From assembly GCA_027924645.1 (NCBI GenBank), contig BSBN01000047.1:9052001-9116000 (forward strand): a DNA stretch of 64,000 nt, in the 5' to 3' direction. This DNA is from Cunninghamia lanceolata (Eukaryota; Streptophyta; Pinopsida; Cupressales; Cupressaceae). The position numbers and the translations under genes were made by a program. A model generated the notes under the pieces. That model worked only from the letters and a program-made list of their open reading frames with translations, was not told the DNA's origin and did not search any database. This document shows, piece after piece, positions 59,496 to 64,000 of this stretch. The number at the start of each line of letters is the position of its first letter. Positions within the stretch are counted from its first letter, which is position 1.

Positions 59496-60370
59496 TGATG
59501 AAGAGGGTAAATCACAAAACACACAATAACAGATATTGAACATAGCAAATAGAACTTTCTTTTATTGAACTGGCTAACTCATTACATTACAGAAGCTCAA
59601 TTACAATCCGAGGATGAATCCTCTATTGGCTGCAACACATTACAGCTTTCCCCACCTCAAGACTCTAGAATCTTCAGCCTTCTGTAACCCCAAATCAATT
59701 AGGGTTTCTATTTTCCCACCTATTCTTGACTCTACATTGCCCCCTTAACTCTAGCACTGCCCAGGGTTCCTAAAATAGTCATAAATAGCACTTTTTGGCG
59801 GCCTCCAGCCAAATTTTGAAATTTGCAACTCCCTCAAAAAGTAGGCCAACTTCCGGGAAGCATAACTTTTGATCCGGGTGTCCGATTGACGAACCGTTTT
59901 AAGCGTCGGAAAGCTCGCGATGTGAACTATCATGCCAAAAATTCATAAACAGATTTCCATCAACTTTTTGGGATGTTATGGGAAGTTTTAGTGCCTCATA
60001 TCTCGTTCCAAAAATTTTCAAGGGCTTTTCAGAAAATAAAAACTTTAATATCTTTCAACTCGCAAATGATCTTTGCCTGATTTCTTCGCCAAAGGTCTTA
60101 TATTTCTGTTATGTAACTTTCTGGAAGTTTTTGATTCATTACGTGCCCAAATGCAAACTTTCTAAAAATAGCAGGTACACTTTCCTAAATAGGCAGGTCG
60201 CTGTTTTTAGCAGTTTTGGAAAAACTGAAAGTCCTACATTATTATTCTGGATATTATGGAACCAAAAACACTAATTATGGGAAGAAATGAGAACAACTAC
60301 AATGGTTTTGAATTAACTTTTTTTTGGGTGATGCAAGATTGCCCTTACACCTCTGGATGCTCCTGCATCA
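59496..60370 (-). repeat. Element F 5' LTR
   Basis: 875 bp partner of 53961-54836, followed by the ATATG duplication. No convincing TATA box found in the minus orientation. Confidence 0.94.
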
Positions 60371-60375
60371 ATATG

Positions 60376-61077
60376 TGTGAGATTTATTTTCTTGAGTTGT
60401 ATTTTGTTACTGTGGGGAAATTTTATAAGGTGTTATAAGAGCCTCTCCCACTTGAGAGAAAATGCTCAACAAATGTGGGCTAGGGGAGGAGTGATCCTCC
60501 TTGGGGTCATTACCTTGTTTTCATGGTGTTGCAAGCCTTGAGGGCAATATATGTGATTTTGAGCAATTTGAGACATGGCTTGAGAGCCAAAATATGGAAA
60601 CTTTTGGAAATTTCGTTAAATGTGTTGGTTTGAGGCCATAAGAAAAACTGTGTTGGGATATTTTGTAGGAGTGGCACTCTTGAGTTGAGTGTGTCCACTC
60701 CCCTACCCCTTTGAACTCACCTTGGTTGAGTTCATGTGTTGTGATTATCTATGGGTGTGATATTGTGTTTTGGATGTTTGTGTGCCTTGTTGTGAAGTGG
60801 AATGAGACCCTAGGTGTGTGGATGACCTCCCTAGCATGGGGGTGACCTTCTTGCGGGTCTATGGTAGGGAGGAGAGCAAGATGTGTGGTTTTCTTCCCCC
60901 TTGTTGTGATATGCAGGTTCAATGGAGCTAAATGTGAAGTTAGAGAAACTTGAAGTCAGAGAAACTCCTTGTGCTTAGAGTTCATATTTTATTTTTCTTT
61001 ACTCTTGAATCTCTTGAGAAGAGCTTGGCCTATTTAGGTGTTTCATCTTTATTTGTTGACCAAGAGGAGAACATGGT

Positions 61078-61108
<31 letters not shown>

Positions 61109-61820
61109 GTAAAAAAACTTATATTTTTCATAATTGTGTGTATGCTATTTACTTTGTAAATTAAAGTTATAATTTGTTTCTTAAATCTTATCCTTCAAAA
61201 GGATGAATTGAAGAAAAAATGTTTATAATCTATTTCATTTTACGACATATTGAAAATATCAATTTGTTAAGTTATGAAGTTGTTGTGACAATAAAGAAAG
61301 TTGTAATTTGTTACTATGAAAAGGAAGAAAATTGGTTGTAGTTATTTATTATATGCATTTTAAATTACTTAATTATATTTGCTTCTCTCTTAAAAAATGT
61401 GTAAATTTTAATCATGCAATGAATATACTTGTTAGAAAAAAATGAGTTCTTGCCTTGTAGTAGAATTGATAAAAGAAAAATATATTTACATATCTTACAA
61501 ATTTGTTTAAAACAGAAAACCTTTGAGTGCTTAGAAATAAAATTATAGTTGAAAATATAATTAATTTATATATATTTAAGCAATTCAGATGGATGTAATA
61601 TGTTTATATATTTTTAAAAAGAATAAAGTGGATTTATAAATTGTCAAAGAAAATTTAAACTACATATATATATATATTTATATAGATATAAATATTTTAA
61701 TTTAAAATAAACTAGGATTTTTGTGTAATAGAACTGTTGCTGTGTATACATATATTTGTATATATATATACAATATATTAAATAAATTTCATTTATGAAT
61801 AAGGTTTGCTGTGTAAAAAA
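60376..61820. other. Unassigned AT-rich sequence with simple repeats
   Basis: No gene or mobile-element protein found on either strand. Contains a (CT)n run at about 61078-61104 and many short TA runs between 61560 and 61780. Confidence 0.6.
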
Positions 61821-61894
61821 ATTACATAGTGGAGCGACTGTGTTTTAGATAGAACAAATCGCAATTTTTTTTTATATACAAAAATTTATGTGAA

Positions 61895-62235
61895 GTGGTG
61901 GGGGGATTCGAACCCCCCACCATCGCCGCCATTTTGTTAAGGGTGTGGGGAGGGGGGCGGAGCCCCCACCCACACCCCACTGTGTGGGATGTGGGTGGGG
62001 GCTCCGCCCCCTCCCCACACTCCCCACAACCCTCAAACACCCCGCGGGCCTCCTTTTCCCGCACTGTCTGCTCAACGGGCCGCCCACATCCTCCACCCCT
62101 ATGGTCTTTGCAGACACTCCCCTCCACGGTCACCATTCCCTTCACCACTAACTTTGCGGCTAGTCCTCCAAACCGCCGCCAGTCACCCCACCGATAGTCA
62201 ACTCTACCCATCCTCTACCATAAATTCCCCTATCA
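61895..62235. other. GC-rich island with a large palindrome
   Basis: A sharply bounded GC-rich block in AT-rich DNA. It contains a 78-bp palindrome (61943-62020) and, at about 61904-61920, a sequence like a tRNA T-arm on the minus strand (GGGGTTCGAATCCCC, B-box like) without the rest of a tRNA. Several open frames cross it on both strands because of composition; I do not call any a gene. Confidence 0.6.
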
Positions 62236-62419
62236 ACATCGCCGCCGCTAGGGTTCTCCTCAATAGACCCTGCAAACCATCAAACAAAAATAATTTAGGG
62301 CTTCAATAATTTTATAATGAGAGCCAAACAAAAATATTTAGGGTTTCAACTTTATCACAAATGAAAACAAGAAAATAAACATATACATCTATTTATAAAA
62401 AGGAAACCTAATTCATTAA

Positions 62420-62427
<8 letters not shown>

Positions 62428-62482
<55 letters not shown>
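62428..62482. repeat. (AT)n microsatellite
   Basis: About 27 uninterrupted AT dinucleotides between AATA and TGTTAAA. Confidence 0.97.
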
Positions 62483-62486
<4 letters not shown>

Positions 62487-62882
62487 AAATATTTATAATT
62501 ATATGAAGGTATCTTATGCATTTGATAAGTGGCCATTATAACCTGCAACAAAATTGAGAAAATGAGAAAATGAGAGAAAAAGATAAAGAAAGATAAAAGT
62601 GAAAACAAAGAGGAGAAAATGAGAAAGTAGGGTTTTCACTCATAAGGAAAAATAATATTTTTATTGTTGCAAGAATTCAGGGCTAAGAGTATTATTAAAA
62701 AAATTAATACTCCTTTATTCATGCTTGGGGCAATTTAATTAATGTAATTGAATTAAAACGTTGACTTAAACTCGACTTGGAAACCTAGTAAACTTTTTAA
62801 TGTAGTTAGCAAATCCTGTTACAAGATCTGATGTACCAAGAAATTAGGAATAATGTAAATAATGCAGCGATAACTCTGATTG

Positions 62883-63120
62883 ATAGAAAACGTGAAAGAG
62901 AACAAATTAATCTTAAACTATAGAAAACATGAAGGAGAACAGATGATAGGACTTTGTTGAAAAATGTTTTAAATTTTAGAAAACATGAAGGAGAACAAAT
63001 GATCAGACTTTGTTGAAAAATGTTTCAAAATTTTAGAAAACGTGAAGGAGAACAAATTAATATTAAATTACAGAAAACGTGAAGGAGAGAAAATGATCAG
63101 ACTTTGTTGAAAAATGTTCA
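62883..63120. repeat. Tandem array of two related unit types
   Basis: Five units starting with TAGAAAACRTGAAGGAGA or a close variant at about 62885, 62921, 62977, 63034 and 63072. Short units (about 38 bp) continue with ACAAATTAATATTAAA; long units (about 56 bp) continue with GACTTTGTTGAAAAATGTTT. Order short, long, long, short, long. Confidence 0.85.
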
Positions 63121-63563
63121 ATTAACTTAATCAACTGTATTACCAATGTAACTAGTGTGATGTAAGAAATTTACTAATCCTAATTAGTAAACACCTTGAT
63201 CAAATTTAGTTTTAGTACAATAAACCCTACTCATGCCCGTGAGGTGTTATGCTGCCAGATTTTCTAGGAATTTAGGGTTTAGTTAGGTTAGTAAAGTTTA
63301 ACCCTATTAGTGACATTAAACGCATCACGATGACCCCCTTGATGGCCTTCTTGTGATTGGTATGCGCACGTGGGCATATTACCCCACTTTCAACTATATT
63401 GTTTACACCTTAAGCTTACGTCACCAAACATGCTTACACGAGCGAGGGGGTTTCTAGGGAAGCATGGAATTTTTTTTGATATTTCATGTCATGACCACAT
63501 GACAAATGTGGACATGGCACGTGTGATGCGTGTTGTGACTGCATAGGAAATGTGGGCATGACA
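63121..63563 (+). repeat. Probable end of element G 5' LTR (start unknown)
   Basis: Ends GGGCATGACA two bases before a primer site, so it is likely LTR sequence of a plus-strand element. The left limit cannot be found because the partner LTR is outside the window. Contains paired CCACATGACAAATGTGG-like and GCACGTG words. Confidence 0.5.
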
Positions 63564-63565
63564 TT

Positions 63566-63579
63566 TGGTATCAGAGCCC
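63566..63579 (+). other. Element G primer-binding site
   Basis: TGGTATCAGAGCCC, initiator-Met type, two bases after the presumed LTR end. Confidence 0.85.
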
Positions 63580-63658
63580 AAGTTTAAACACTGGGTGTAT
63601 TTGGGCACGTTATTTATTCCACAACTTTAATTAATTAGTGCCTAACTTGTTTTGTAGG

Positions 63659-64000
63659 ATGTCTCCCTAACGTGTTCAACGAGCATGATTGCACAATACT
63701 GCATCTGTTGAGGTGCACAGTGATTCCTCAAGAGAGAGATAGGTATCTGCAGTCATAGCAGATTAGCCAGTTACATTGGCACCACCAGTACTTGACATAG
63801 GTCCTCAGATTTAACAGACATTGCAAGCCATGTTAGAGAGGTTACCGCCAGCTATTCCAGTGCCACATGATGAGCCTCATGTTGATCTGCGAGAGGAGCC
63901 ATGTGAGGAGCCACATACTAAGTCACGTGCTGAGCCACATGTGGAGCCTCGCATTGATCTGTGAGAGGTGTCATGTATGGAGCCTTTTGTAGAGATACCT
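63659..64000 (+). pseudogene. Element G gag N-terminus (incomplete, broken)
   Basis: ATG 63659 is followed by a stop after three codons. A shifted frame gives IQQTLQAMLERLPPAIPV-like and then Glu-Pro-His repeats (EEPCEEPH, AEPHVEPR), consistent with a variable Gypsy gag start, but no diagnostic motif is reached before the window ends. Position relative to the primer site supports gag; identity is inferred. Confidence 0.5.

Larger units (their letters stand above)
53961..60370 (-). mobile_element. Element F: complete but inactivated Ty3/Gypsy chromovirus
   Basis: LTRs of 876 and 875 bp (plus-strand ends TGATGAAGAGG and GCTCCTGCATCA), perfect ATATG duplications (53956-53960, 60371-60375), a primer site, and gag-pol-chromodomain on the minus strand. 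Related to A and B, as shown by similar protein motifs and the same LTR ends. About ten stops and one frameshift make it dead. Confidence 0.95.

Noticed and set aside
61890..61935. Possible tRNA gene on the minus strand
   Set aside because: Only a T-arm/B-box-like piece is present; no D-arm, anticodon arm or A-box at the right distance upstream.
61822..62211. 129-codon minus-strand frame and plus-strand frames across the GC island
   Set aside because: Composition-driven, overlapping each other on both strands, and crossing a palindrome and simple repeats.

Overview
The window is plant nuclear DNA made almost entirely of nested long terminal repeat (LTR) retrotransposons. I see no intact host gene, rRNA, convincing tRNA or CRISPR array. 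Plant origin follows from the families present: Ty3/Gypsy chromoviruses with an integrase chromodomain, Tat-type Gypsy elements with a second, plant/archaeal-type RNase H, and Copia elements with initiator-Met-tRNA primer sites and AAAGGGGGAGA polypurine tracts. The density, nesting and decay suggest a large, repeat-rich seed-plant genome. A gymnosperm is possible, but the sequence alone does not prove it.

Layout, left to right (letters are labels used here). A (1-6853, minus) is a chromovirus whose left LTR runs off the window; it sits inside the gag gene of B (6854-8990, minus), of which gag, primer site and 5' LTR are visible. Pyrimidine-rich simple sequence (9111-9582) separates B from C, a decayed Gypsy (minus, 9583-11797 and 19709-20346). 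C's gag is split by L (11798-19708, minus), a large non-coding LTR element (LARD type) with a clean AATAA duplication; L's left LTR itself holds a solo LTR, S (12009-12915). D (about 20.4 kb to 24100, plus) is a Tat-like Gypsy start, cut by E (24101-45175, minus), a long Tat-type Gypsy. E is interrupted by T (31070-38739, minus), a Copia-type element with 2.6-kb LTRs that carries only part of gag. After a minisatellite and unassigned sequence come K (46400-53484, plus), a young, almost intact Copia element with CCCTT duplications, and F (53961-60370, minus), a complete but inactivated chromovirus with ATATG duplications. The right end (60376-63563) is AT-rich unassigned DNA with simple repeats, a GC-rich palindrome and a tandem array, ending at the primer site of another element, G (63566 onward, plus).

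The autonomous families carry the usual set: gag packages RNA, the aspartic protease matures the polyprotein, reverse transcriptase and RNase H copy RNA primed by a tRNA at the primer-binding site, and integrase inserts the copy. L and T keep the cis signals (LTRs, primer site, polypurine tract) but lack the enzymes, so they would depend on other copies. Nearly every nonsense codon I could place is explained by a C-to-T or G-to-A transition, as expected for decay of methylated, silenced DNA. Insertion order from nesting: D before E before T; C before L before S; B before A. K has about 1% LTR divergence and appears to be one of the youngest elements.
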